Shown here piece after piece: positions 47,067-56,285 of a DNA stretch of 64,000 nt. Within the stretch, counting starts at the first letter, position 1; every line of letters begins with the position of its first letter. The notes beneath the pieces were generated by a model. That model was not told the origin of the DNA. It ran no database searches and saw nothing but the letters and a program-made list of their open reading frames with translations. Both the position numbers and the translations under genes were made by a program. The DNA comes from Desmonostoc muscorum LEGE 12446 (lineage in GTDB: Bacteria > Cyanobacteriota > Cyanobacteriia > Cyanobacteriales > Nostocaceae). The DNA lies in contig NZ_JADEXS020000001.1 of the NCBI RefSeq assembly GCF_015207005.2, forward strand, positions 3,038,001-3,102,000, read 5' to 3'.

Positions 47067-50000
47067 ATGAAAACATCTACCGAATTGCTAACTCGTCTAG
47101 AGTATTACTACCAGCAAATCAAGATCGTCATCCTCGCTCGTCAAAATCCAATTACAGGTTTGCTACCTGCGAGTACAGCAATTACAGCCCACGGCGATTA
47201 TACTGATGCTTGGGTGCGAGACAATGTTTACAGCATTTTGGCAGTTTGGGGTTTAGCACTTGCATACCGCAAAATTGATGACCATGAAGGACACACTTAT
47301 GAACTAGAACATAGTGTCATCAAGCTGATGCGCGGGTTACTGTTTGCGATGATGCGACAGGCTCATAAAGTAGAGACATTTAAACATACTCAATCGCTAC
47401 TCGATGGGCTACACGCGAAATACAATACCACCACCGGCGATATCGTTGTTGGTGATGATGAATGGGGACATTTGCAACTTGATGCCACATCTTTATTTTT
47501 ACTGATCTTGGCGCAAATGACCGCTACGGGATTGCAAATAATTTATACGATTGATGAAGTTAATTTCGTTCAAAATTTGGTTTACTACATTGGACGAGCT
47601 TACCGCACACCAGACTATGGTATTTGGGAACGTGGTAATAAAATTAATCGTGGTAATGCTGAGTTAAATGCCAGTTCCGTAGGCATGGCAAAGGCTGCTT
47701 TAGAAGCTATCAATGGACTGGATTTGTTTGGTGTGTGTGGTAGTCAAGCATCAGTAATTCATGTGCTACCAGATGAAATTGCGCGCGCTCGAATTACCCT
47801 AGAATCACTATTACCGAGGGAATCTGGTTCCAAAGAAATCGATGCGGCGCTGTTGAGTATTATTAGTTATCCTGCCTTTGCAGTGGAAGATTTGGAAGTG
47901 CGCGATCGCACTTTAAACGATATTATCAACAAACTCGCAGGTAAATACGGCTGCAAACGCTTTCTACGTGATGGACACCAAACTGTTTTAGAAGACAATC
48001 AACGCTTACACTACGAACCTTGGGAACTCAAGCAATTTGAGCATATTGAATGCGAGTGGCCGTTATTTTTCACTTATTTAATTTTAGATGGATTATTTTG
48101 TGGCAACCAAGAACAAGTTAAAAAATACCAAGAACTTTTAAAAGCATTACTAATAGAACAGAATGGTTTACATTTGTTGCCAGAACTTTATTATGTTCCC
48201 TCCAAAAACGTAGAAGCCGAAAAGTTAGCACCCCAAAGTCAACCACGTTTACCCAATGAAAATATTCCTTTGGTGTGGGCACAGAGTTTATATTTACTTG
48301 GGCAAATGTTGAGTGAAGGGTTGATAGCAGTTGGTGATATCGACCCCTTGGGTAGACATTTGTGTGTTGGCAAACAACGCGAAATATCAGTACAAATTGC
48401 CTTGTTAGCAGAAGATGAAGATTTACAAGCCAAACTAGAAGTTCACGGAATTGAAGCACAAACACCCACCCAATTAGAACCAATTCAGGTAAGAAAACCT
48501 GGAGACCTTTCAGCTATTTATACCCAAATTGGACGTAACAATAAACTTGGTTTAACTGGGCGTCCAGTGCGGCGTTTACGAAGTTTAACAACATCGAGAA
48601 TATTTCGGATTCGCAATCAAACAATTGTATTTTTGCCGTCATTTCTAGATTCCCAGCAGTTTTACTTAACCCTTGATTACCATTTTTTGCTGGATCAAAT
48701 CAGAAGTGAATTAGCTTACATTCAAAAATATTGGAGTGATTTAGGGCGTCCCACCTTGACTTTAATGTTAACCCATACCATGTTAGAAATCGGTTCTGAA
48801 GCATTACTAGAATTGATGCAAGAACTCAAAGATGGTATTTGTAACGGCGTGCGGGTGAAATTAGGACGGCTAAATCAGTTAATGCTGACAGCTGGAATTC
48901 AAAGAATTGATTTTCTCCAAGATGCGGAATTTTCGCTATCACCAGTGAAAAATGCCGGACTACGTTGCTATTTCCTGGCTTATCATCCTGAGAAAAACTG
49001 GCGCTTAGGACATACCCAAGAATTTCAGATGGAGTGTGAAACCAACTTGGGGTTGTTGCTTTCTTATTTGCGCTCATCAGAAAATCTTTACGAACAAATT
49101 GAGTTATTACAAACTTTGACTCGCTTGCAAGGAATGGATTTTGATACGGGATATGGCGGGCCAGGATATGCTGTTACCGTAGGTGATTTACTAGATGAAG
49201 TTTACACCAAGGCTGGAGATTTAGGCATTTGGGCGGTGGTACGTCGGGCTGCGGGGTTGCGCCAAATGGTTGATATTAGCCTATCAGATGCAGTTACGAG
49301 TATTTTGGTGCAAGGTAAGCAAATTGCTGTGGGTAAAGCTTACAGTGAAGCGTCCTTAATTACCGTACCGATGTCTCACCATGAAATTGCTGATAAGATT
49401 AGCCATTTTTGTCGTGAAGATATACGCGATCGCGTTCTCACCCAAGAAATTTTAATCTATCTGGGAATCTTAATCAAATCCGAACCTGAACTATTTCAGG
49501 GACTACTGACGCTGAGAGTCGGCTATCTCATTTTATTGATTACCAGCGAACTAGCCCAGGAATTACATGTCACTCAAGATGAAGGATACGATTACTTAAT
49601 GCAACTTTCACCTTTTGAAGTGAAAATGCGCTTGCGTCAAGTATTAACTGGATATACCGGTATGAGTAGCCTGTTGCGCCAGCAAGAATCATTGCACGTC
49701 AAGCAAAAAGAAAGTGATATTGCTTGGGTGGTGTTACCAGCAATTTCAGAAGAAATCCAAGTTCCTTCAGGTGGTTGGCGGCGGTTTCGCCAAAGCGAAG
49801 GGGCGACGGGGCGAGTACCAAAAGACTTTTTTAAGCAAGTTTGGCTATTAATGCAACATTGCAAAGGCTTGGTAATTGGCGATAAATTAGAGCGCCGGAA
49901 TCGTTTAGATAGTGAGTTAATGTTGTCAGAAATGACAGCAGGAGAAAGAAATTTTGCTTTGTTAATTGAGCATCTGCTGAATAAAATCGAAGCTCCAGAG

Positions 50001-50279
50001 TACCGCCAAGTTAATATTGAAGCACTAATTGAATTAGCCGCGATCGCCGCGAATAATCCCAAGCTCCAAATCGAAGAATATATAGTATTAGATGTGTTAA
50101 TTGGCCATGCAGTGCGATTGGCATGGTTAGAACAGCATTTGGAGAGAAGCGATCGCTATGATGAAGATAAGGCGAATGCGTGGCGATCGTTTTACAACAC
50201 CTCTCCTATAGATTGTGCCAGTTATATCCTCAAAGCCTTGCGTTTCTTAACAAAATTTGGCCAAGTCAGTGCAGCTTAA
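47067..50279 (+). CDS. Large GH15/phosphorylase-kinase-alpha-like protein
   Basis: 1070 residues. The N-terminal half is an (alpha/alpha)6-barrel-like domain: GLLPASTAITAHGDYTDAWVRDNVYSILAVWGLALAYRK, then DDEWGHLQLDATSLFLLIL, IWERGNKINRGNAELNASSVGMAKAALEAI and HYEPWELKQFEHIECEWPLF are the signatures of GH15 glucoamylase-like and phosphorylase kinase alpha/beta proteins. The C-terminal half is also PHK-like (GDLGIWAVVRRAAGLRQMVDISLSDAVTSILVQGKQIAVGKA). A glycogen-linked role is suggested by homology; activity is unproven. Confidence 0.88.
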   Translation: MKTSTELLTRLEYYYQQIKIVILARQNPITGLLPASTAITAHGDYTDAWVRDNVYSILAVWGLALAYRKIDDHEGHTYELEHSVIKLMRGLLFAMMRQAHKVETFKHTQSLLDGLHAKYNTTTGDIVVGDDEWGHLQLDATSLFLLILAQMTATGLQIIYTIDEVNFVQNLVYYIGRAYRTPDYGIWERGNKINRGNAELNASSVGMAKAALEAINGLDLFGVCGSQASVIHVLPDEIARARITLESLLPRESGSKEIDAALLSIISYPAFAVEDLEVRDRTLNDIINKLAGKYGCKRFLRDGHQTVLEDNQRLHYEPWELKQFEHIECEWPLFFTYLILDGLFCGNQEQVKKYQELLKALLIEQNGLHLLPELYYVPSKNVEAEKLAPQSQPRLPNENIPLVWAQSLYLLGQMLSEGLIAVGDIDPLGRHLCVGKQREISVQIALLAEDEDLQAKLEVHGIEAQTPTQLEPIQVRKPGDLSAIYTQIGRNNKLGLTGRPVRRLRSLTTSRIFRIRNQTIVFLPSFLDSQQFYLTLDYHFLLDQIRSELAYIQKYWSDLGRPTLTLMLTHTMLEIGSEALLELMQELKDGICNGVRVKLGRLNQLMLTAGIQRIDFLQDAEFSLSPVKNAGLRCYFLAYHPEKNWRLGHTQEFQMECETNLGLLLSYLRSSENLYEQIELLQTLTRLQGMDFDTGYGGPGYAVTVGDLLDEVYTKAGDLGIWAVVRRAAGLRQMVDISLSDAVTSILVQGKQIAVGKAYSEASLITVPMSHHEIADKISHFCREDIRDRVLTQEILIYLGILIKSEPELFQGLLTLRVGYLILLITSELAQELHVTQDEGYDYLMQLSPFEVKMRLRQVLTGYTGMSSLLRQQESLHVKQKESDIAWVVLPAISEEIQVPSGGWRRFRQSEGATGRVPKDFFKQVWLLMQHCKGLVIGDKLERRNRLDSELMLSEMTAGERNFALLIEHLLNKIEAPEYRQVNIEALIELAAIAANNPKLQIEEYIVLDVLIGHAVRLAWLEQHLERSDRYDEDKANAWRSFYNTSPIDCASYILKALRFLTKFGQVSAA

Positions 50280-50442
50280 TGAGTGCGTAGCTTTGTTCGA
50301 GTGAAGTAAATTCAAGAATCACTTTGCCAGACGCCACGCAAGCAGACATTTTTAAATTTTGACTTTTCAATCTAAAATCCAAAATTTAAAATCTAAAATT
50401 CAGCGTTCGACCTAATACCAATTCTTTTGCAGAGGCAATAAC

Positions 50443-50487
50443 ATGAGTCAACTAACAGTAGAATTACCTCCATGTTCGCAAACCTAG
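50443..50487 (+). pseudogene. Possible N-terminal remnant of an antitoxin-like gene
   Basis: ATG at 50443 after an AGAGG box opens MSQLTVELPPCSQT and stops. MSQLTVELP is a common opening of cyanobacterial antitoxins, so this may be a decayed start. Very short; weak. Confidence 0.25.
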
Positions 50488-50512
50488 TTTACAGGATGCT
50501 AGAAAAAATACA

Positions 50513-51397
50513 TCAAGACAGAGGCTTTGAAGAGTTAATCATCCATTTATTTGTTTTGGCATCCCGCACTAACGATAAACGTATAGACTCTGGTTGAGAT
50601 AAACTTTTATTTGTTTTCATCAAATATCGTAAAGTAATTTTTACTGTAGCAGAGTTACTATCTTGTTGTTCCAAAATAATTTCATTAACATTTACTTGCT
50701 CAACTGTTTCCCACCAATTTACATAGGAAATAAAACCACCGGATAAATTTGAGTTCTTGCTTTGAAATTTGGGAGATAGACAATTCCATGCTTCTGGATA
50801 TTGACGTTCATTAATGGCTAAATAGTAAGCTTGGACAAATTTTTTTGGTGCAGGGCTACTTAAAGCAGAAGATAGTGAACGCCTAGAATAAAGCCCCCAT
50901 CCTTCAATGGAGTACCACGACATTACTGAGCGATCGATAAATTGAGCAATGGTATTTTCTCCAAAAACAGGACGAAAAGACCAAGTTAAAGTAAATACGA
51001 TCGCCGATATTACAAACCATCCTCTATGAAGCAGCCATTGCTTTTTGAAGGCATAGTCAAGTATTTTCTTTGATTTTTGTGTGACTTCATCAAAAGTTCT
51101 TACTATATCACTTAGTAAGTCACCAAAGGTATAAATAAAGATTGGCGGTTGAGAACCTTGTTGTCGGATATATTGCGTTACGAAATATTCTATGGATAGT
51201 AGAACATACGCTAGTGCTTTCCCGCAAATAAAAAGCAAGTGCGAAAATATAAAAAACAGCCAAGGTAATGCTCTCCATACAAACCAGGGAAAAACAAGCA
51301 TGAACAAAAGTAAAACAATCAGCAACCGCCACGGAATTGGTATAATTAGTAGCAGTTCCCAGAATGCTCGAATAATGCTTTGCAAAAACTCGATCAC
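50513..51397 (-). CDS. Membrane protein with NTF2-like C-terminal domain
   Basis: 294 residues. Two or three membrane helices lie in the first 75 residues (PWRLLIVLLLFMLVFPWFVW; LFFIFSHLLFICGKALAYVLL) and another at about 125-145 (GWFVISAIVFTLTWSF). The C-terminal ~115 residues (KKFVQAYYLAINERQYPEAWNCLSPKF, then VTVKITLRYLMKTN-like strands) resemble an NTF2/SnoaL-like or DUF4878-type domain facing one side of the membrane. It is the last gene of the four-gene operon, 29 bp after the SPFH gene; an anchor or output role is inferred. Confidence 0.75.
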   Translation of the reverse strand: MIEFLQSIIRAFWELLLIIPIPWRLLIVLLLFMLVFPWFVWRALPWLFFIFSHLLFICGKALAYVLLSIEYFVTQYIRQQGSQPPIFIYTFGDLLSDIVRTFDEVTQKSKKILDYAFKKQWLLHRGWFVISAIVFTLTWSFRPVFGENTIAQFIDRSVMSWYSIEGWGLYSRRSLSSALSSPAPKKFVQAYYLAINERQYPEAWNCLSPKFQSKNSNLSGGFISYVNWWETVEQVNVNEIILEQQDSNSATVKITLRYLMKTNKSLSQPESIRLSLVRDAKTNKWMINSSKPLS

Positions 51398-51426
51398 AAT
51401 AAATTTTTGCCTTTTATTCTCATGAA

Positions 51427-52485
51427 TTAGTTATCTTCTTCATCTTCTTCCCAGCTAACGTCAGGAACTACAGATTCGGCAGTATTATTAGTTTCATCTG
51501 TTTCTGGTACAAGTTTTTGATTTTCTTTATTGTTGATTGGATTGGCTTTCAAAGCAGGTGCTGGACGTTCAATCAGACCCATCAATCTCTGGAGTATATG
51601 TTTACCTGCATCATCAAATTGAGACCCTTCAATAGCATCTTCTTTTAACAAAACTTCTAGCAGTTTGACTTCGTTATCAACAGCAAGTTGACGCTGTTGA
51701 TTGAGCATTTGAGCAACTGCCATGACATCATTAGGGTTTTTAGCAAGTTGTAATACAAGCAATTGCAAGCTACCAGTCTGGATAATTTCATTGTAAAAAT
51801 CCATGCGGATTTTCAAGCGCTCAATCTCTAATTTATCGCTTTCTATTTTGAGGGTTTCGAGCTTGTTCTGTTCCTCGATCGCTGTTTTCTCTAATTGACT
51901 TTTTCCTTTAATACTTGTGATCTCGACTTCAACTTCTTCCTGAATATTTGTCTTCCTGCGAATTCGCTCTCGCACTTCTTGTTCTAAAGATAGTTTCAAT
52001 ACAAAGCGATTAAGTTGGAATCCCGCATCGTATATTTCTTGTTTTACCCTGTCGCTAATCTCACCCTCTGCAATGCCAACGTCTTTAAATTCATAGTTAC
52101 GGCTCATGCTTCGCATGACCTCAACAATTAAAGGTTCTAGTACTTGATAAACGTCAGTTACATTGCGTCGGACAATTATTTCTGGGTCATGTACTGAGCA
52201 ATTGAACTTGACCTCAGCATGAAAATCAAAAGCGTCACTTTTACAAGGTAAGTCACACCGAAAACTCAATGGATGTTCAGTTATATCTACCTTGTAAAGC
52301 ATATTATATTTCCCCCAAACCATTTCTCCTTTAGTAGGTCCCCTTTCACCCTGTGTAATAGTTAATAAGGGTTGCCCATCACCGGAAAAAACTAAAGCGA
52401 TTCCTGGTTCAGGAACTGGACGGCGCTGAAGTAATCCCCAACGAAGTGTTTCTTTGCTGAAAATAGGATTGTATGTGTTTGCCAT
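51427..52485 (-). CDS. SPFH/Band-7 domain protein (soluble form)
   Basis: 352 residues from ATG 52485, with AAAGAGGT 8-10 bp upstream; the frame extends into the preceding gene but has no support there. The SPFH domain spans about 15-190 (FSGDGQPLLTITQGERGPTKGE, then FHAEVKFNCSVHDPEIIVRRNV, then YDAGFQLNRFVLKLSLEQEVRERI) and is followed by a charged coiled-coil (about 190-270). There is no membrane helix. SPFH proteins oligomerise on membranes; partners are probably the adjacent membrane protein and NTPase. The C-terminal tail is acidic (SWEEDEEDN). It starts 16 bp after the NTPase stop. Confidence 0.85.
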   Translation of the reverse strand: MANTYNPIFSKETLRWGLLQRRPVPEPGIALVFSGDGQPLLTITQGERGPTKGEMVWGKYNMLYKVDITEHPLSFRCDLPCKSDAFDFHAEVKFNCSVHDPEIIVRRNVTDVYQVLEPLIVEVMRSMSRNYEFKDVGIAEGEISDRVKQEIYDAGFQLNRFVLKLSLEQEVRERIRRKTNIQEEVEVEITSIKGKSQLEKTAIEEQNKLETLKIESDKLEIERLKIRMDFYNEIIQTGSLQLLVLQLAKNPNDVMAVAQMLNQQRQLAVDNEVKLLEVLLKEDAIEGSQFDDAGKHILQRLMGLIERPAPALKANPINNKENQKLVPETDETNNTAESVVPDVSWEEDEEDN

Positions 52486-52501
52486 TGTTTTACCTCTTTG
52501 G

Positions 52502-54721
52502 TCAGATATTGAAATACTTTTGAATTTTTGATAGTATTTTGCTGGCAGCATTAGGTTGTTCAACATCTGCCCATCTTTGAAGATATTTTAAAATACGGTC
52601 TTTCTCTCGTTGGGTTCCTAAATCCACAAGTAAATATATAATTCTCCAAAGGATTGGAAGCAGGCGATGGTCAAAATCTGCCAGTTTGAGCCAATTGTGG
52701 AGTTCATCTAACACAAGTTTGCGAGTCAACTTTAGATTGAAAGCATTCCGCAATAGACCAGTGATAATTTTTTCGTATGTACGCTCAGTTTTGAGATTTT
52801 CTTTAACAAGTTGATCTTCTTCTAGTAGAAGCGACAATAATATAGGCAAATGACTATTGTTAGAGTCTGCGGAAACTTTTGTCTGACCCATCAGTAGCAA
52901 AAATATTGCCAAACTCAAATGGTTTACCATGTTGGTCTGAGGCTGCTGTGTCCATATTTGCAGCGTGTTGAGTACTGTAAAATATTGACCTGGTAAAAAC
53001 TCTCCAGCCTTGAAGAGGATAACTACACTTTCGGCTAGTACTGAAAATAATTGTCTGTCTCCAGATTTGGCGATCGCCAACAGATCCCGCAGTGCAATAT
53101 CAGGAAACCGCAATCCTACATAGCCTCCATAAGTCGCCGTGGCTGTCCAGCGTAGGTTGGGATTGTTGACTGTACTCCAATGATGTAGCAAACCCATAAC
53201 TTGTGGAGCCAGATCGCTTTCAAATACTGGTATGCTGAGGGCTTGTGCAGCTAATCTCTGTAAACGGCGATCGTCAGAATTTGCCCAAGGTCGTAGCACT
53301 TTTTGCAGAACAAAACCAAAAGCATACTTACTTAGTTCACCAACTGCTGCTGCGGCTCTAATCCTCACCTCAAAGCTAGGGTCTGATCCCAGCTCATACA
53401 ACCATAAAAGCAGCGGTTCGCGTAAGTGGTCGTACTCTTTCCAAACATAATGTAAAATAGCTGGCTGAAATTTGGGATTATCTAGTTCAATTAGCTCAAC
53501 TGGACTCCGCCCAAATTCTGTATTTTCATATCCCTCGCTTGAATGAGCGCAAACTTCTTTTAACCACTGGCTGCGTCTTCTGTTGAAAAGTGGCTCAGCA
53601 TCGGTGACTTCTTTCTGAGCTGATGGAGATTTGCTCAGAAATTGTAAACGCTTACTAGCATCTAGGACTGCTTGATAGCTACTTCCACTGAGAACGGCCA
53701 GAGTAATCATGAAGACATATTTACTCAGGTGTTGATTTTCTTCTTTCTCGAACCAAGATTCAACTTGCTCCCGAACGCGAACACTAAAGCCTGCTAGCGC
53801 TTCCTCAAGCTCAAGTTCCTTCCTCACAACCTTGGCCAGAAGTTCAGCCAACCGATCTACATCCCCAGGTAATACATTATTTTTGAGTAGCTGACGTACT
53901 GAGTCTGAGTGAATTAAGGAATGACCAACGTCAAGCATGGCTTGGTCTTTTAAGTACCATGCAAGATGTTTTTCTAAAAGTTCCTCACTCGTTGGTAGTT
54001 CACTCCAATGAAGAATATATTCCTGTAAAGCTTCTGGCGATAGACGCACACGACTGTCTACAGTAATCACCAGATAACTATCTTGTTGGCTAAGTTTCTG
54101 ATTCAGACCTTTGAGTAAATAACTATTGAGTTTGCCGGCACTATCGGTTGCTAGCGTATCAATTACATAAACTTGCTTCGCCTCACATTGAAATGAACTA
54201 AGGTCTTCTACAGCTGGGTCAATTTCAAAAATCTCTTGATTCTGTGAGTGCAAAAGCAGGTGAATTGCAGTAGTTTGTTTGCCAATTTTAGAATCACCCC
54301 AGAGGAGTAAAACCCGCTTCTTTTTTAAAATGCTTTTTGCTTGTTGATATCTAGTAGTTTCAATATAGACGCTGCGTACTTTTTCAATATCAGTAGTTAA
54401 TACTAAACCAGCTATCTCTTTTACATAACTGCGTTTAGTCGATTTCGTCTGATTTCCTCCTACGACATCTCCCGTGATATCTACTTGGTTGGCAAAATAA
54501 GCACCGCCACTACGGGCATCAATAAAAACGTTTGCAGCTCCTTGCCATTGCAAGAATTCATTAATATTTCTCGCTGTATCTTTGCCGACAAAATTCTTAA
54601 TGAATTCTTCTTCTGGATTGGTATGATTCGCTGATTCAGCACCCTCATTTTTCTTAGGTTGCTCTGGGTTTTCAGCATTCTGCTGCCCAGATGATGGATT
54701 TTGGTCAGAATCATCACTCAC
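52502..54721 (-). CDS. HEAT-repeat P-loop NTPase (STAND-like) with N-terminal pairing motif
   Basis: 739 residues. A disordered acidic N-terminus (1-40) leads to FLQWQGAANVFIDA and the motif RSGGAYFANQVDI (70-82) GDVVGGNQ (84-91). The P-loop is GDSKIGKQ (142-149), with Gln in the usual Ser/Thr position; QVYVID-like Walker B and VITVDSRVRLS follow. A winged-helix-like section and helical HEAT-type repeats (ILHYVWKEYDHLREPLLLWLYELGSDPSFEVRIRAAAAVGEL) fill the C-terminal half. This is the layout of STAND/NLR-like signal transducers: motif, NTPase, repeat sensor. The same motif occurs at the end of the adjacent hydrolase. Confidence 0.85.
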   Translation of the reverse strand: MSDDSDQNPSSGQQNAENPEQPKKNEGAESANHTNPEEEFIKNFVGKDTARNINEFLQWQGAANVFIDARSGGAYFANQVDITGDVVGGNQTKSTKRSYVKEIAGLVLTTDIEKVRSVYIETTRYQQAKSILKKKRVLLLWGDSKIGKQTTAIHLLLHSQNQEIFEIDPAVEDLSSFQCEAKQVYVIDTLATDSAGKLNSYLLKGLNQKLSQQDSYLVITVDSRVRLSPEALQEYILHWSELPTSEELLEKHLAWYLKDQAMLDVGHSLIHSDSVRQLLKNNVLPGDVDRLAELLAKVVRKELELEEALAGFSVRVREQVESWFEKEENQHLSKYVFMITLAVLSGSSYQAVLDASKRLQFLSKSPSAQKEVTDAEPLFNRRRSQWLKEVCAHSSEGYENTEFGRSPVELIELDNPKFQPAILHYVWKEYDHLREPLLLWLYELGSDPSFEVRIRAAAAVGELSKYAFGFVLQKVLRPWANSDDRRLQRLAAQALSIPVFESDLAPQVMGLLHHWSTVNNPNLRWTATATYGGYVGLRFPDIALRDLLAIAKSGDRQLFSVLAESVVILFKAGEFLPGQYFTVLNTLQIWTQQPQTNMVNHLSLAIFLLLMGQTKVSADSNNSHLPILLSLLLEEDQLVKENLKTERTYEKIITGLLRNAFNLKLTRKLVLDELHNWLKLADFDHRLLPILWRIIYLLVDLGTQREKDRILKYLQRWADVEQPNAASKILSKIQKYFNI
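54449..54514 (-). other. Pairing motif in the NTPase N-terminus
   Basis: Codons 70-91: RSGG-x-YF, then V-x-x-x-GDVVGGNQ. Matches 54849-54917 in the upstream gene at about 15 of 22 positions. Confidence 0.8.
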
Positions 54722-54827
54722 TGACTTAACTTACTCCTTGCTTCTCAAAAAGAATAAATTAGACATGACCTACATTCATTAGGTAAAGAGAGCTTTGCAG
54801 ATATTTGTTCAGAAAAAAATATCAGTT

Positions 54828-55754
54828 TTACTTGTTGTCCAATTTTTCCTGATTACCTCCAACTACATCCCCATTGAGATGAACCGATCCAGTTCCAAAA
54901 TAAACACCACCACTGCGTTGATCGATAGTTATTTTTTCAATTTCATTACTCTTAGGTTCCAGTTGAATAGGCTTTAAAGGGGTATTTAAGTTGTCACGAA
55001 TAAATCTCTTCACCCGAGTATAAATTGGTTTTTTATCCGATTCTGGTCTACAAATTGAAATATGATTTTCATCCATTGGTATTGGAATTACACCTCGAAT
55101 GCCAGGGTCACCACTGGTTTCATTCACAACTAAAATTCCGTTGGTTTGATACTTCTCGCAGTAAACTTCCATTGGAATTTCGCTCAGGTGTTCGTGATTC
55201 CGATATAAAAGGTTTAGTTCACGTAAACGGGAATCGTGAGCTTTTAGTTCATCAACGCTGACTGTGGTTCTCAGAAGACCACCTATATATTTAATCCAAT
55301 TAGCAAGATCAGAACCCGAATGAGGAGTGGAGAGAAAAACGATTCCTTTTGTCTGTTGCACGATCGCTTTCCATCTTGGAGTCCCGAAATCATTGGCATG
55401 ACGAAGCATTTGCTTAACTAAAAGCCCACCCATGCTATGGGTAATGAAAATCAAAGGGCGATCGCCAATATCATATGTATCTAAAAGCGCCAAGGAATTG
55501 GTAGCTCGATCCACCAATGGCATTGTATTTCCTCTCCAAGCGAAAGGTTCCACCTCGTACCCCAGTGACCAAATACCAACATTTGGCAAATCCCTACCCA
55601 ACCAAGCCGGCCAAAAATCATCATCATTACGCTTACCCTTCGGATGCCAAGTCTCTCGGTAATGACCCATCAATCCGTGAACAAAAATTACGTCTCCAAT
55701 CTTTTGCAGGTTGTCACAACCTGATATTGGGAATAAGTCATTCAAGTTTTCCAC
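54828..55754 (-). CDS. Lipase-like alpha/beta hydrolase with C-terminal pairing motif
   Basis: 308 residues. The N-terminal 255 residues form a PGAP1/DUF676-type lipase: oxyanion loop VHGLMGH (25-31), nucleophile elbow THSMGG (Ser107) and candidate catalytic histidine in DENHIS (His231). After a linker come RSGGVYFGTGSVHL (280-293) and GDVVGGNQ (295-302). The catalytic part resembles the SesB-type hydrolase effectors placed in front of or beside NLR proteins. It is the first gene of the operon, 106 bp upstream of the NTPase. Likely acts on lipids; no substrate can be named. Confidence 0.88.
   Translation of the reverse strand: MENLNDLFPISGCDNLQKIGDVIFVHGLMGHYRETWHPKGKRNDDDFWPAWLGRDLPNVGIWSLGYEVEPFAWRGNTMPLVDRATNSLALLDTYDIGDRPLIFITHSMGGLLVKQMLRHANDFGTPRWKAIVQQTKGIVFLSTPHSGSDLANWIKYIGGLLRTTVSVDELKAHDSRLRELNLLYRNHEHLSEIPMEVYCEKYQTNGILVVNETSGDPGIRGVIPIPMDENHISICRPESDKKPIYTRVKRFIRDNLNTPLKPIQLEPKSNEIEKITIDQRSGGVYFGTGSVHLNGDVVGGNQEKLDNK
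54849..54917 (-). other. Pairing motif at the hydrolase C-terminus
   Basis: Codons 280-302, glycine/asparagine-rich alternating strands and turns; same core (RSGG, YF, GDVVGGNQ) as in the NTPase. Confidence 0.8.
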
Positions 55755-56084
55755 GCCCTAGTTCTCCAATTAACGGTTGTGTGTATTCAGAAAATTCAGT
55801 CGTTTCAGGCTCTATGCGACTACCTCCAGGTCGGTCGCATAGAGAGTATGCGGCTTGTTGTTAGAGCTTGCTTGTTAATAGCGAAAAAATCAAACTTTTA
55901 TTTAATTATTTCTTTCTATGTAATTTTTCTATATGTGTGCTTTTTATATCTGGAAAATCTAATAATTTAGCTTAATAGCCATATTACAGGTAATAACATG
56001 TATATTTCATTAAAATTTTTGTAAATTTTTAGCGATCCCCTCCTGGTTTTTACTTGAGTTGCGATCGCATAAGACATTCGGCAC

Positions 56085-56185
56085 TATAGCGTTTCCCCAC
56101 AAGTACACCCGTAAGGGCACGGCAATGCCGTGCCCCTACACCTTGCGATATGATGTTGTACTGCATCTGAATGGGAACCGCTATA
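56085..56185. mobile_element. MITE-like element, copy 2
   Basis: Starts TATAGCGTTTCCC and ends GGGAACCGCTATA, with 12 of 13 inverted matches; internal palindrome GGGCACGGCAATGCCGTGCC. Homologous throughout to 38983-39090. Confidence 0.7.
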
Positions 56186-56229
56186 CTTTACTTCACTGAC
56201 TGTTAATTAATCATTGACAAAAAAAATAT

Positions 56230-56257
56230 CCCCTACTTCAGACGCCAAAAGCAGGGG
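56230..56257 (-). terminator. Terminator of the DUF1232 gene
   Basis: CCCCTACTT (56230-56238) and AAGCAGGGG (56249-56257), one mismatch. On the minus strand ATATTTTTTTTG follows. Confidence 0.85.
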
Positions 56258-56285
56258 TTTGTGAAATTTTATTTTTTTGTTAAAA

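Larger units (their letters stand above)
55755..56285. other. Spacer upstream of the hydrolase operon
   Basis: About 530 bp. The operon promoter should be in 55755-56000 (AT-rich, not resolved). A MITE-like element is at 56085-56185 and the DUF1232 terminator at 56230-56257. Confidence 0.7.
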
